Shown here piece by piece: positions 8,678 through 17,696 of a stretch of DNA of 45,203 bases. Numbering within the stretch: the stretch's first letter is position 1; each line of letters opens with the position of its first letter. Both the position numbers and the translations under genes were made by a program. This stretch comes from Clostridiales bacterium S5-A14a (lineage in GTDB: Bacteria > Bacillota > Clostridia > Peptostreptococcales > Anaerovoracaceae). The notes under the pieces were generated by a model that was given only the letters and a program-made list of their open reading frames with translations, had not been told where the DNA came from and ran no database searches. Location: positions 1-45,203 of the forward strand of contig JRNA01000007.1 of the NCBI GenBank assembly GCA_000758905.1, read 5' to 3'.

Positions 8678-10075
8678 CTACTGCATTAACTGTACCGCTT
8701 CCGCAAGACTTTTGGCTGGAGCAATCATTGCTTTATCAAGTTCGCTGATTGAGCCAGACTTTTCAAGTCTCGAGTAATTTCCAAATGGCATCACAATCTT
8801 TTTATATCCCAATCTTTCAGCCTCGCTTATTATTTTGTCAACATTGCCGACCGATCTCAATTCTCCTGTAAGCCCAACCTCGCCAATCGCAACGCTAGGC
8901 TGCTTCGATGTTTTGTCGAAAAGGGCTGAATAAATTGCGAGTGCTACGGCAAGGTCTGTTGATGTGCTGTCGGGTTTCATTCCGCCTACGATATTCACAT
9001 ACACATCTTTGTCATACAGCCTTATGCCGAGCTTTTTCTCCATCACGGCAATTATCATATTTAGACGCTGGTTATCTATTCCAATGGCAGTTCTTCTTGC
9101 AAAGCCAACATTCGCATTAGATGTAAGGGCCTGAACTTCAAAAAATACTGGTCTAGAACCCTCATATATGGCGCTAATTACAGAGCCTGCTAGCGTAGTA
9201 TCTCGGCTCTCAATGAAGGTAGCGGATAAGTCCTTTATCTCAATCATTCCCTTTTCCTGCATGACAAATGCCCCTATTTCGCTTGTCGTACCAAAGCGAT
9301 TTTTAAGGGCTCGCAAAATACGAATCTCGTGTTCTCGTTCCCCATTAAATTGGAGGACTGCATCGACTAGATGCTCGACGATTTTGGGTCCTGCTAAGTC
9401 TCCCGACTTGGTTACATGTGCTACGATAAAAATCGGTATGTCTTCTGTCTTTGCTAGCTTCATCAGTGCGTTTCCGCAGGCTCTGACCTGTGAAACGGAG
9501 CCGGGTGCAGAATCAAGCATATCAGTATACATGGTCTGAATGGAGTCTATTATTATGAATTTTGGTTTTAGTTTTTCGACCATGCTCAGAACATTTTCCA
9601 TGTTTGTTTCGGATACAACATAGAGATTTTCTCCTGTTTCTCCACATACCCTGTCGCTTCTTAGTTTTATCTGTTCTTCTGATTCCTCGCCGGATACGTA
9701 AAGTACCGTTCCTATCCGGCCTGCAAGTCTCGCTGCGACCTGCACGATCAGCGTCGACTTGCCTATCCCGGGCTCCCCGGAAATCAAGGTCAAGGAGCCC
9801 GGGACAAGGCCCCCACCGAGGACTCGGTCCAGCTCGCCGATTCCAGTGTCGGTGCGGGCGAGCTGGCGGGCCCCCAGGGCCCGCAGGGGCCTTGGTCCTT
9901 TGGAGCCCTGCTTCGCAGACGACGAGCGACTCCTCACGTCATCGCTCTTCTCAGGAACCACAACCTCTTCCACAAGACTCCCCCACGTGCCGCAAGCCGT
10001 GCACTTACCCATCCATTGCAAATGCTCTGTGCCACATTCTTGACATATAAATACAGTTTTTGCTTTTTTTGCCAT
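8678..10075 (-). CDS. radA: DNA repair ATPase RadA
   Basis: 465 residues, normal length for RadA (Sms), the RecA-related branch-migration helicase used in recombinational repair and transformation. Domains in order: a C4 zinc finger (C11, C14, C25, C28), a RecA-like ATPase with Walker A GEPGIGKST near residues 100-108, the RadA signature KNRFG near 257-261, and a C-terminal Lon-like domain (GGMKPDSTSTDLAVALAI ... AIGEVGLTGELR). AGGAG precedes the ATG. It lies 51 bp after the acetyltransferase gene on the same strand, so they may be co-transcribed. The odd feature is base composition: 9721-9960, including Walker A, is about 67 percent GC against 32-42 percent in the adjacent coding sequence; see findings. 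Identification is firm. Confidence 0.97.
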   Translation of the reverse strand: MAKKAKTVFICQECGTEHLQWMGKCTACGTWGSLVEEVVVPEKSDDVRSRSSSAKQGSKGPRPLRALGARQLARTDTGIGELDRVLGGGLVPGSLTLISGEPGIGKSTLIVQVAARLAGRIGTVLYVSGEESEEQIKLRSDRVCGETGENLYVVSETNMENVLSMVEKLKPKFIIIDSIQTMYTDMLDSAPGSVSQVRACGNALMKLAKTEDIPIFIVAHVTKSGDLAGPKIVEHLVDAVLQFNGEREHEIRILRALKNRFGTTSEIGAFVMQEKGMIEIKDLSATFIESRDTTLAGSVISAIYEGSRPVFFEVQALTSNANVGFARRTAIGIDNQRLNMIIAVMEKKLGIRLYDKDVYVNIVGGMKPDSTSTDLAVALAIYSALFDKTSKQPSVAIGEVGLTGELRSVGNVDKIISEAERLGYKKIVMPFGNYSRLEKSGSISELDKAMIAPAKSLAEAVQLMQ

Positions 10076-10126
10076 TTACTTTTTACTCCTAAAGTATAAT
10101 TTTGAATTTGCTTTTTGATTTGATAA

Positions 10127-10624
10127 TTATATTTTAAAATACTCTTTTTTAAGCATTGAGTAAATTATCTGATCCAGATAACCTCTTTCAGCCTTGTAAT
10201 TCTGTCTTAGCACACCATCCTTATGCATTCCTAAACTTTCATATAGTTTTATCCCGATTACGTTATCTGGATAAACATCAAGCCAAAGCCTATTCATTTT
10301 CAAGTCTTCAAAGGCATATTTGAACAATGCCATCATGGATTCTTTACCATATCCCTTGCCCTTTTCGATTAATGCAATTCTTCTCAATTCAAAAATTTCT
10401 GATTGAAAATTTAGCCTTATCAAGGCATATCCCATTATATCTTCATGGTGCTTATATCGAAACACGAGCAATCGATGATTTGGGTCATCAATCTCACTCA
10501 GATGTTCATCGTATGTGCCTATCCAAAGAAAATCTCTTGTATCAGGTCTGCTTTCTATTTCTATTATTTTGCAAATATCGCATTCTTTTGCTTCTGAAAT
10601 TTCCATTCTCTTAGTTTCAATCAT
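10127..10624 (-). CDS. GNAT-family N-acetyltransferase (RimJ/RimL type)
   Basis: About 165 residues. I start at the ATG at 10624 (MIETKRMEI) because an AGGAG box (10632-10636) sits 7 nt upstream; a TTG 18 bp further up is in frame but would overlap that box. The fold-defining segments are visible: a motif-A-like RRIALIEKGKGYGKESM (acetyl-CoA pyrophosphate loop, G-x-G-x-G/A type) and a motif-B-like NRLWLDVYPDNVIGIKLYESLGM. It should transfer an acetyl group from acetyl-CoA to an amine; ribosomal-protein, antibiotic and small-molecule acceptors all occur in this group, so the substrate is open. Likely followed by radA in one transcript. Confidence 0.85.
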   Translation of the reverse strand: MIETKRMEISEAKECDICKIIEIESRPDTRDFLWIGTYDEHLSEIDDPNHRLLVFRYKHHEDIMGYALIRLNFQSEIFELRRIALIEKGKGYGKESMMALFKYAFEDLKMNRLWLDVYPDNVIGIKLYESLGMHKDGVLRQNYKAERGYLDQIIYSMLKKEYFKI

Positions 10625-10738
10625 AAAACCACTCCTGCCCAATTATGCAAAACAGTACTCCAATAATATCATATCTAAAAACTAAACTTTCCCATTATGC
10701 AAACAATGTCCACATAATATTCACATAATATTCTATCC

Positions 10739-10774
10739 AAAAACTGCCCTCCTTCATTTAACGAAGAAGGGCAG
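10739..10774 (-). terminator. Terminator of the EF-G-like gene
   Basis: CTGCCCT-CTTC (10744 onward) pairs with GAAG-AGGGCAG (ending 10774) around a short AT-rich loop. On the minus strand the stem is followed by five U residues (10739-10743), about 20 bp after the stop codon. Confidence 0.85.
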
Positions 10775-10792
10775 CCCCATATCTAAATCTAA

Positions 10793-12748
10793 CTATTCTA
10801 GTGAAGCCTGATAATCAGCAATAACCTTATCAGCTATGTTCTTAGGAACTTCATCGTATCTTTCGAATTTCATAACGAATGTTCCTCTGCCCTGAGTCAT
10901 TGACCTCAGTGCTACAGCATAGTCAAAGATTTCTGCCTGCGGCGTTTCTGATATCAACTTTTGACCACCATCTGGGAGTGGTTCCATGCCGAGGATCTTT
11001 CCTCTACGCTTATTCATGTCGCCCATTACATCTCCAACGTAGTCGTCAGGCACTGTAATTTCCATATGCATAACAGGTTCGAGAAGAACTGGTTTTGCTT
11101 CAACAATACCCTTCTTAAATGCAAGTGATGCTGCAATTTTAAATGCCATTTCATTTGAGTCAACATCGTGATAGGAACCGTCATAAAGAACTGCCTTAAT
11201 ATTTACAACCTTACAACCAGCAAGAGGGCCTTTTTCCATCGACTCAATGAGTCCCTTTTCAACAGCCGGTACGTAATTCTTAGGGATAGATCCGCCGAAT
11301 AGTTCTTCGCTAAATTCAAACTCTACCTTAGATGGTGAAAATCTGATATGAACATCTCCATACTGTCCTGCACCACCTGATTGTTTCTTGTGCTTACCTT
11401 GAACGTCTGAGTTGCCTTTAATTGTTTCTCTGTAAGCAATTTTCTGAGGAACCGTCTTAACGTTAACGCCAAACCTGTCCTTAAGTTTCGCCAAAATAAT
11501 ATTTATCTGTATCTCACCCTGGCCTCCAAGAAGTGTTTGATGAGTTTCAGTGTTTCTCTCTATTACAAATGATGGATCTTCTTCTCTAAGTCTGTTCAAA
11601 CCTGTGCCCATCTTATCCTCATCAGCCTTCTCTAGAGCCTCAATTGCAACGTAATATGTTGGTTCAGGGAAATCGAGAGGCAGATATCTTACAACATCGC
11701 TCTTGTCGCAGAGCGTATCACCAGACTGTGTATACTGCAACTTAGCTACTGCCACTATATCGCCCGCTTCTGCATAGTCAAGTTCTGTCTGGTTTTTACC
11801 TCTTAAGAAAAACAATTTTCCGATTTTTTCGTTCTTCTCTGCTCTTTCGTTGTAAACTTCTGTACCAGATTCAATCTTGCCTGTAACTACCTTCATTACT
11901 GAAATTTTTCCAACGAACGGGTCGATAATTGTCTTAAATACAAAAGCTGACATTGGAGCATCTGTAACGCTCATCCTCTCAAAAGGCTCATTTTTATCAT
12001 TGAAGCCTTTGTAAACACCGTGTTGCAATGGAGTAGGAACATATGTCAAAAGCAGATCCAAAAGCCCGGAAATCCCCTGTCCAAGTTCAAATGCAGATGA
12101 GCAAACAGGTACGATAACTCCCTCAGAAATACCTTTTACAAGACCTTTCTTTATTTCCTCGTCTGAGAAATCTTCTCCCTCAAAATATTTTTCCATAAGG
12201 CTTTCGTCTGCCATTGCTATAGCTTCCTTCAAATCATCATCGATTTCAGCAGAAAGCGGCCAACTGAACGGAATAAGTGTGCTTCCAAATTTAGCCTTAA
12301 GTTCATCAAATGTTTTGTAAAAATCAAATTCGTCTTTATCTCTCTTAGTTATTACGATAAAGCGAGGCATCTTATATCTCTCACAAGCCTTCCATGCCAT
12401 TTCAGTTCCAACCTGAATACCAGAGCCAGCATCGACCATGATAACAGCAGCCTCAGATGCTCTAAGAGCCGCATTAACTTCTCCAACAAAGTCAAAATAT
12501 CCCGGTGTATCAATGAAGTTTATTTTGCTGCCCTTCCACTCGATAGGAACTATTGAAGTGTTGATTGAATAGCCTTTTTCAATTTCCATCTTATCGTAGT
12601 CTGAAACTGTATTGCCATCCTCAACCTTTCCCATTTTCTTGGTAACGCCCGTCTCGAGCAAAGCAGCCTCAAGGAATGTTGTTTTTCCACAACCACCATG
12701 TCCAAGTAGGGCGACATTTCTGATTGTTTCGCTTGTGTAGCCTTTCAT
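10793..12748 (-). CDS. EF-G paralogue (FusA2-like translational GTPase)
   Basis: 651 residues, shorter than canonical EF-G (about 690). It has the full EF-G layout: G domain, domain II, and domains III-V ending in the YAVALRSMTQGRGTF segment typical of domain V. G1 is GHGGCGKT (16-23). G3 reads DTPGYFDF (80-87), so the usual catalytic His of DTPGH is Tyr84. G4 reads TKRD (134-137) instead of NKxD. The G3 change is, to my knowledge, characteristic of the EF-G2-like branch, which is distinct from the essential EF-G and has no settled function. AGGAGGT lies just upstream of the ATG. It is monocistronic, with its own promoter and terminator. Family is firm; role (ribosome recycling, stress) is open. 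Confidence 0.9.
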   Translation of the reverse strand: MKGYTSETIRNVALLGHGGCGKTTFLEAALLETGVTKKMGKVEDGNTVSDYDKMEIEKGYSINTSIVPIEWKGSKINFIDTPGYFDFVGEVNAALRASEAAVIMVDAGSGIQVGTEMAWKACERYKMPRFIVITKRDKDEFDFYKTFDELKAKFGSTLIPFSWPLSAEIDDDLKEAIAMADESLMEKYFEGEDFSDEEIKKGLVKGISEGVIVPVCSSAFELGQGISGLLDLLLTYVPTPLQHGVYKGFNDKNEPFERMSVTDAPMSAFVFKTIIDPFVGKISVMKVVTGKIESGTEVYNERAEKNEKIGKLFFLRGKNQTELDYAEAGDIVAVAKLQYTQSGDTLCDKSDVVRYLPLDFPEPTYYVAIEALEKADEDKMGTGLNRLREEDPSFVIERNTETHQTLLGGQGEIQINIILAKLKDRFGVNVKTVPQKIAYRETIKGNSDVQGKHKKQSGGAGQYGDVHIRFSPSKVEFEFSEELFGGSIPKNYVPAVEKGLIESMEKGPLAGCKVVNIKAVLYDGSYHDVDSNEMAFKIAASLAFKKGIVEAKPVLLEPVMHMEITVPDDYVGDVMGDMNKRRGKILGMEPLPDGGQKLISETPQAEIFDYAVALRSMTQGRGTFVMKFERYDEVPKNIADKVIADYQASLE

Positions 12749-12827
12749 ATAAAGACCTCCTATCTTATTCCGGCACTAATGCCTATTTTGTATTTATTCA
12801 AAAAAACAAATAATTTCGATTGACACT

Positions 12828-12856
12828 ATTATAACAAATTTCCAAATAAGGCACAA
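12828..12856 (-). promoter_or_regulatory. Promoter of the EF-G-like gene
   Basis: Minus strand TTGTGC (12851-12856), 17-bp spacer, perfect TATAAT (12828-12833), about 80 bp before the start codon. The -35 box overlaps the start of a 29-bp tandem repeat. Confidence 0.6.
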
Positions 12857-12931
12857 CAAAATATTTCACTCCGAATAGTCTGCAACAAAATATTTCACTC
12901 CGAGTAGCACTCAACAAAATATTTTTAACTT
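12854..12931. repeat. 29-bp tandem repeat, 2.7 copies
   Basis: Units start at 12854, 12883 and 12912, each opening CAACAAAATATTT. The first two share 21 of the first 22 bases; the third diverges after its first 13 bases. The array lies between the divergent promoters of the EF-G-like gene and the ABC transporter. There are no spacers, so it is not a CRISPR array. Confidence 0.85.
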
Positions 12932-12947
12932 ATATCATTTTAATGTA

Positions 12948-12976
12948 TTGTTTTTTGCACCAAAAAGGTATATAGT
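12948..12976 (+). promoter_or_regulatory. Promoter of the ABC exporter operon
   Basis: TTGTTT (12948-12953), 17-bp spacer, TATAGT (12971-12976), about 115 bp upstream of the ATPase gene. A second AT-rich -10 candidate lies near 13045-13055. The rest of the 12749-13093 intergenic region holds the divergent promoter and tandem repeat listed separately, and no gene. Confidence 0.45.
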
Positions 12977-13093
12977 AAGCCCATGCTAACCGATTATGCG
13001 TTATGCTCTAAATTTGCAAGTAATCTAAGATTTTATTTTCAAGTTTTATATAATATAATTCTTGTTTCCTAATTACGTAAAGGAGTAAATCTA

Positions 13094-13792
13094 ATGTTTT
13101 TGGAAGTAAAAAATTTAACAAAATCCTATGGAGAGGGTGACAATAGAGTTAAAGTTCTTGAGGATGTTTCTCTCGACATAAACAAGGGAGAAATCTGCAG
13201 TCTACTAGGGCCATCAGGTTCAGGCAAGTCTACTCTTTTGAACCTCATCGGTGGGCTTGAAAGAGCTGACGGAGGCGACATAATTATAGATAGTCTTACA
13301 ATTTCCAAATTAAGGGATAAGGAACTCGGAGAATACCGACGTCATGAGCTAGGCTTTATTTTCCAATTCTATAATCTTATTCCCGATCTGAGCGTTAAGG
13401 AAAACATAGAAATCGGTTCGGCAATCGTTTCTGATAGCATGGATTTGAAAGAACTTATATCTGCTTTGGGGCTGGAGGATCAGTGCGATAAACTGCCTAA
13501 CCAGTTGTCTGGTGGTCAGCAGCAAAGATGTGCGATAGGCAGAGCTCTAATCAAAAAACCTGCTCTCCTCATATGTGACGAGCCAACCGGTGCACTCGAT
13601 TACAAAACTTCAAAGGAAATTCTAACTTTAATATGTGATATAAACAAAAAATATGATACAACAATAATTATTGCAACTCATAACGAGGCAATTTCACAAA
13701 TAGCACATAGGACAATCCGTTTAAGAGATGGCAAAATACACGAAAATATCACTAACGACCATATCATTGCGGCATCGGAACTGACTTGGTAA
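13094..13792 (+). CDS. ABC transporter ATP-binding protein (MacB/LolD type)
   Basis: 232 residues, standard length for the subfamily. Walker A GPSGSGKST (about 39-47), Q-loop in FIFQFYNLIPDLSV, signature LSGGQQQR, Walker B ALLICDEPTG and the D-loop/H-switch (ATHNEAI) are all intact. AGGAG lies 8 nt before the ATG. The FtsX-type permease gene follows 46 bp downstream, making a two-gene operon. This pairing is typical of lipoprotein/peptide/antimicrobial-peptide exporters of the MacB-BceA class. No two-component genes are adjacent, so a bacitracin-type resistance role is not indicated by context. Confidence 0.93.
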   Translation: MFLEVKNLTKSYGEGDNRVKVLEDVSLDINKGEICSLLGPSGSGKSTLLNLIGGLERADGGDIIIDSLTISKLRDKELGEYRRHELGFIFQFYNLIPDLSVKENIEIGSAIVSDSMDLKELISALGLEDQCDKLPNQLSGGQQQRCAIGRALIKKPALLICDEPTGALDYKTSKEILTLICDINKKYDTTIIIATHNEAISQIAHRTIRLRDGKIHENITNDHIIAASELTW

Positions 13793-13838
13793 TTTTACAC
13801 CTAGCAGACTTAACTTTCTGAAAGCAAAAGGAGTCGAT

Positions 13839-16193
13839 ATGAGAATTTTATACAAAAGAGTTTTTAGAGATCTGAAATTGCATTTTCTTAGAAATAGTGC
13901 GCTGTTCATACTTTTAACTATTATGATCTCTGTAACATCAGGGTTTCTGATTGTTTCAAAGAGCAGTGCCGCCAAGAACAATGAGCTTATGGAATCCGGC
14001 AAGGTCGAGGATGGGCAAGTATATCTCGCTGCACCGTTGAGTAGAGCGATCGAGCAAAGCATCTCGGAAAAAGATATTTTGTTCGAAAAAATGTATAGGG
14101 TTGATGCTAAACTACCTGAAAAAAAAGTGTTGAGGCTTTATGGGAATCGCGAGAATATTGACCTCCCCATTTTGCGCAGCGGACGGGTTGCAAAGCGAGC
14201 AAGCGAAATTTGCCTAAGCACAAACTATATCGAGAACAACCACCTCAAACTTGGCGACAAAATCCGCGTGCCGGGCGACTATTTTGTTGACCGCAAAGGA
14301 AGAACCTTGAAAATCGTGGGGTCGTATGTCAGCCCTGACTATAACTCACCATTTCAGAAAAACAGCGATTTTATGTTTGATAATATCGATTTTGGGATTG
14401 GGCTAGTTTCTAAGGATTTGGCATCTCAGTTTAACCCAAGCAAGACAGTTTTTCAGGTTTCGTACAGATTCAAGAATTCTGATCTGAGACCAGTAAATAG
14501 CGTTAAAATTGGCGTTAAGAAGTCTCCGATTTCAAAGTCAAATCAAAAAGAAAAAAAGAAAATAGAAAATGATTTTCTCGCAAAGGTGTCCTCAGATGGC
14601 ACATTGCTCGGCTTGCTTAGGTCGGAGGATAACAAAGCTATAAACTACATGATGGACGACATGGGTGGCGATAGACCTATGATGATGGTGCTTGGAACAT
14701 TGATGGTAATTTTAATAGCCTTTTTATTTGCTGTTGCTTCCTCCAACAAAATATTTGAGGATTCCGATATTATCGGTACGCTTCTGGCAACTGGCTATAG
14801 AAAGGGAGAAATCCTCAAGCAGTATATGGCTACACCCGTCATCGTTACCTTAGCCGCTGCAATCTGCGGGAATATTTTGGGATATACACTGCTCATCAAA
14901 CCTTATTCGACTATTTACTATCGCAGTTTCAATTTACCGGCTTTCAAGCCTTTGTTTAACAGTCAAGCGCTGATTTTAACTACAGTGGCTCCGATTCTCA
15001 TAATGCTACTGATAAATTACGCGTATCTAATCAAAAGTTTAAAATATTCTCCTCTTGATTTTCTGAGGCATTCAATAACAAAAAAGAAATACAGGAAGAT
15101 ACAGCCCTTCAAGACTGCAAGTTTTAAGACAAGGTTCAGAGTTAGAGTTTTGATAAATAGCATAGGAGATTACATCATAATGGCAATTGGAATTTTCACG
15201 ATTTCAATCTTATTATTTTATGCATTCTCTGCATCACCGACCTTCGATAAGTTCAGCAAGGCTTCATCCACTGGGCTGGTTTCAAAATATCAGTATATAC
15301 TTAAAGCACCTGTGCCGCTTGAAGCGATCAATTCCGATTCCAACGTCAAACGGCAGGCTGAAAAATTTACGATTTCATCCGCAACGGTATATATGAGGAT
15401 AAGAAGTAGCGACGAAGAAATCTCAACTATGGGCATTTCTGATGGCAGCACCTACTTTAAAAATCTACACCTGCCGAAAAACGAGAATAATGTAGTTGTC
15501 AGCAACGGACTTGCAAAGAAGGCCGAAAAAGATGTCGGCGATTACATAAAAATAAAAAATGGAATCACTGGCAAAGCTGAGAAGTACAGAATTTCTGCTA
15601 TATTTAAATACGAACCTGCTCTTACAGCATTTTTCCCAAGGGAGCAAATGAATAAAATTCTGGGCAAGGATGAAGGGTACTTCAACGGTTATCTAAGCAA
15701 TGAGAAACTAAATATAGACGAACGCTTCTTGGCGAACACAGTCGACAAAGAAACCGTAAGCGATGCTGGCAAAACATTAAAGAGTATCGTAGGCCCTATG
15801 ATTGATGTGTTTATCTACGCTTCATTTACATTCTTCTTTGTGTTTATATTCATACTTACGAAAATAATAATAAACAAAAATAGGCTTTCAATAGCCTATC
15901 TCAAAATATTTGGATATACAAGACGCGAAATTAGTTTAATATATATCATGCCTACAACCATTGTGCTTATTATGACCTTCATTTTGAGCTGGCCTCTCCA
16001 AAAGAAGCTTTTAAGCTATATTTCCTTTGTAGCATTCAGCAAGTTTGCAGGATATTTTGAGCTTGCAATAAGCAACACCCTGTTCTTCAAAGCATTCGGA
16101 TATGCGATATTGATCTACATACTCGTTTGCATCGGCCAGGTATACACTATTTCAAAGATAAATTTCGGAGAAGTCCTTAAGAACCGCGAATAG
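13839..16193 (+). CDS. ABC transporter permease, FtsX/MacB family
   Basis: 784 residues with AAAAGGAG just upstream. One N-terminal membrane span (about 20-40) is followed by a large extracytoplasmic domain, a cluster of three spans (about 275-395), another span near 430-455, a second extracytoplasmic domain and three C-terminal spans (about 655-780). That is two FtsX-like permease units fused in tandem, as in single-polypeptide permeases that work with a MacB-type ATPase as homodimeric partner. The ATP-binding subunit is the preceding gene. The transported substrate cannot be read from sequence. Confidence 0.88.
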   Translation: MRILYKRVFRDLKLHFLRNSALFILLTIMISVTSGFLIVSKSSAAKNNELMESGKVEDGQVYLAAPLSRAIEQSISEKDILFEKMYRVDAKLPEKKVLRLYGNRENIDLPILRSGRVAKRASEICLSTNYIENNHLKLGDKIRVPGDYFVDRKGRTLKIVGSYVSPDYNSPFQKNSDFMFDNIDFGIGLVSKDLASQFNPSKTVFQVSYRFKNSDLRPVNSVKIGVKKSPISKSNQKEKKKIENDFLAKVSSDGTLLGLLRSEDNKAINYMMDDMGGDRPMMMVLGTLMVILIAFLFAVASSNKIFEDSDIIGTLLATGYRKGEILKQYMATPVIVTLAAAICGNILGYTLLIKPYSTIYYRSFNLPAFKPLFNSQALILTTVAPILIMLLINYAYLIKSLKYSPLDFLRHSITKKKYRKIQPFKTASFKTRFRVRVLINSIGDYIIMAIGIFTISILLFYAFSASPTFDKFSKASSTGLVSKYQYILKAPVPLEAINSDSNVKRQAEKFTISSATVYMRIRSSDEEISTMGISDGSTYFKNLHLPKNENNVVVSNGLAKKAEKDVGDYIKIKNGITGKAEKYRISAIFKYEPALTAFFPREQMNKILGKDEGYFNGYLSNEKLNIDERFLANTVDKETVSDAGKTLKSIVGPMIDVFIYASFTFFFVFIFILTKIIINKNRLSIAYLKIFGYTRREISLIYIMPTTIVLIMTFILSWPLQKKLLSYISFVAFSKFAGYFELAISNTLFFKAFGYAILIYILVCIGQVYTISKINFGEVLKNRE

Positions 16194-16291
16194 GCTTTTA
16201 TCTTCTTAGTTCTATACATAGGTTTAGTTTTGAACAGCTTATATATTTATATGAATTCTAATTTTGCATAACCTTTTTAAATCTTTATCAT

Positions 16292-16334
16292 AAAAATGTG
16301 CCATCAGTGTATAACAACACTTTTGGCACATTTT
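16292..16334. terminator. Bidirectional terminator
   Basis: AAAAATGTGCCA (16292-16303) pairs with TGGCACATTTT (16324-16334) around a 20-nt loop, with T-rich sequence following on both strands. It serves the ABC permease gene on the plus strand and the M20 peptidase gene on the minus strand, 60 bp away. Confidence 0.8.
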
Positions 16335-16394
16335 ATTTTCAATAACGAAATGTATTATTGATATTTATGCTTATAGGAGAAAAAGAGTTGCAAA

Positions 16395-17621
16395 TTATAA
16401 ATCTTCGCTAAAGTCTTTCTTCATGTCATTATATAGCTGATCATTGGTAAAGATTTTTATAATTTGTAATCCTATAATTTTTGCAGCTTTTTCCATTGTT
16501 TGTTTGGCTGCATCACCGTGCACGTATTTTTCAAAACTGCCTGAATGAATTGGTGTACCTTCAGGTGCTAATTGAATAGTTCCGTGAAATGTCGGACAGA
16601 TATAGCTTACATTTCCTGCATCTGTAGATCCAAATAACTTAAGAGGATCTCCATTCAATTCAAGTCCAACCTGTTTGTAACATTCTTCAAATACTTTTAG
16701 ACCAGTTTTATTAGGTTTCAAATTGTCAAACGGCTGATCAGTTAATGCTTTCTCATAAGTCGCACCCGTTGCAATTGCAGCTCCTTTAGCGCAATTATTT
16801 ACCTTCTCAACAACCTCATCCAAGTATTTCCTGCTTTTTGATCTACAATACATTTCAAGAGAGCATTTTTCAGGCACTATATTAGGCGCTTCTCCAGGAT
16901 ATCTTATAATCCCGTGCATCCTTACATCTTCATGTACATGTTGTCTTAACATATCTACAGCATGGAACATTAATTGAGCGGCGTTGAAAGCGTTTATACC
17001 ATCCCAAGGTGCTGCGGAAGCATGTGCTGCCTTTCCATAAAAAGTATATGTATATGAATCTAATGCCAGAGTAACAGGATTAACTAAATTTGAATCATAC
17101 ATATGCAGCATAATTGCCATATCATATTTATCAAAAATTCCTTGTTTAACCATTGTAACTTTGCCGCCATCAGTTTCTTCTAAAGGTGTCCCGATAATAT
17201 GAACATCTGCATTGATTCTATTTTGTAGGTTTTTTATGGCAATTCCCGCTAGTACACTTGAAGAGCCGCTAACCGAATGACCACAAGCATGCCCTATTTC
17301 TGGCAAGGCATCATATTCTGCCAGTATTGCCACTTTCCTCTTATGGTTATTTTCTCCATATATAGCTAGAAATGCTGTCTCCATCCCTGCAAAATTTCTT
17401 GTTACAGTAAAACCTTCTTCTTGCAACACATTACTTATACGTTCAGCTGCTTTATATTCTTGACCTGAAATTTCTGGATTACTCGCAATAAATTCATTTA
17501 AAACTTCTGCTTTTTTTAGGTTGTCCTCAACATTTTTCAAAAACTGTTCTTCAGTCTCATTGCTATCGTTAAATTTTAACGAATTTGTTTTGTTCTTTGT
17601 TTTTTCTAGGTCGTTTATCAT
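16395..17621 (-). CDS. M20-family amidohydrolase/peptidase
   Basis: 408 residues. The metal-binding segments of the M20D (ACY1L2/AbgB-like) group are present: GHACGH (H111-H115) and LEETDGGK, plus the dimerisation-domain segment containing YTFYGKAAHASAAPWDG and the C-terminal metal ligand region IHSGSFEKYV. Expected activity is hydrolysis of an N-acyl or dipeptide amide bond in the cytoplasm. It is the last gene of an operon with a YfcC-type carrier and a D-aminoacylase-like protein, so it probably acts on material imported by that carrier. The nearest AGGAGG box is about 15 nt from the ATG, an unusually long spacing, and a TAG just upstream rules out an earlier start; a weak start or an internal start is possible. 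Confidence 0.88.
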   Translation of the reverse strand: MINDLEKTKNKTNSLKFNDSNETEEQFLKNVEDNLKKAEVLNEFIASNPEISGQEYKAAERISNVLQEEGFTVTRNFAGMETAFLAIYGENNHKRKVAILAEYDALPEIGHACGHSVSGSSSVLAGIAIKNLQNRINADVHIIGTPLEETDGGKVTMVKQGIFDKYDMAIMLHMYDSNLVNPVTLALDSYTYTFYGKAAHASAAPWDGINAFNAAQLMFHAVDMLRQHVHEDVRMHGIIRYPGEAPNIVPEKCSLEMYCRSKSRKYLDEVVEKVNNCAKGAAIATGATYEKALTDQPFDNLKPNKTGLKVFEECYKQVGLELNGDPLKLFGSTDAGNVSYICPTFHGTIQLAPEGTPIHSGSFEKYVHGDAAKQTMEKAAKIIGLQIIKIFTNDQLYNDMKKDFSEDL

Positions 17622-17696
17622 TTTCTATAAAATTTCCCTCCTATAAATTAGCTCACAATTAATACTTTTGAAAGGAATATTGCTACTTTCATCGAT

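Noticed and set aside
9562-10050. Long plus-strand frame antisense to radA
   Set aside because: Long only because the GC-rich segment has few stop codons; radA on the other strand has all family motifs.
12854-12931. Possible CRISPR array (29-bp repeats)
   Set aside because: The copies are in direct tandem with no spacers, no dyad symmetry and no cas genes.
13094-16193. Bacitracin-type (BceAB) resistance transporter
   Set aside because: No adjacent BceRS-like two-component genes, and the permease layout fits two FtsX units in general; substrate left open.
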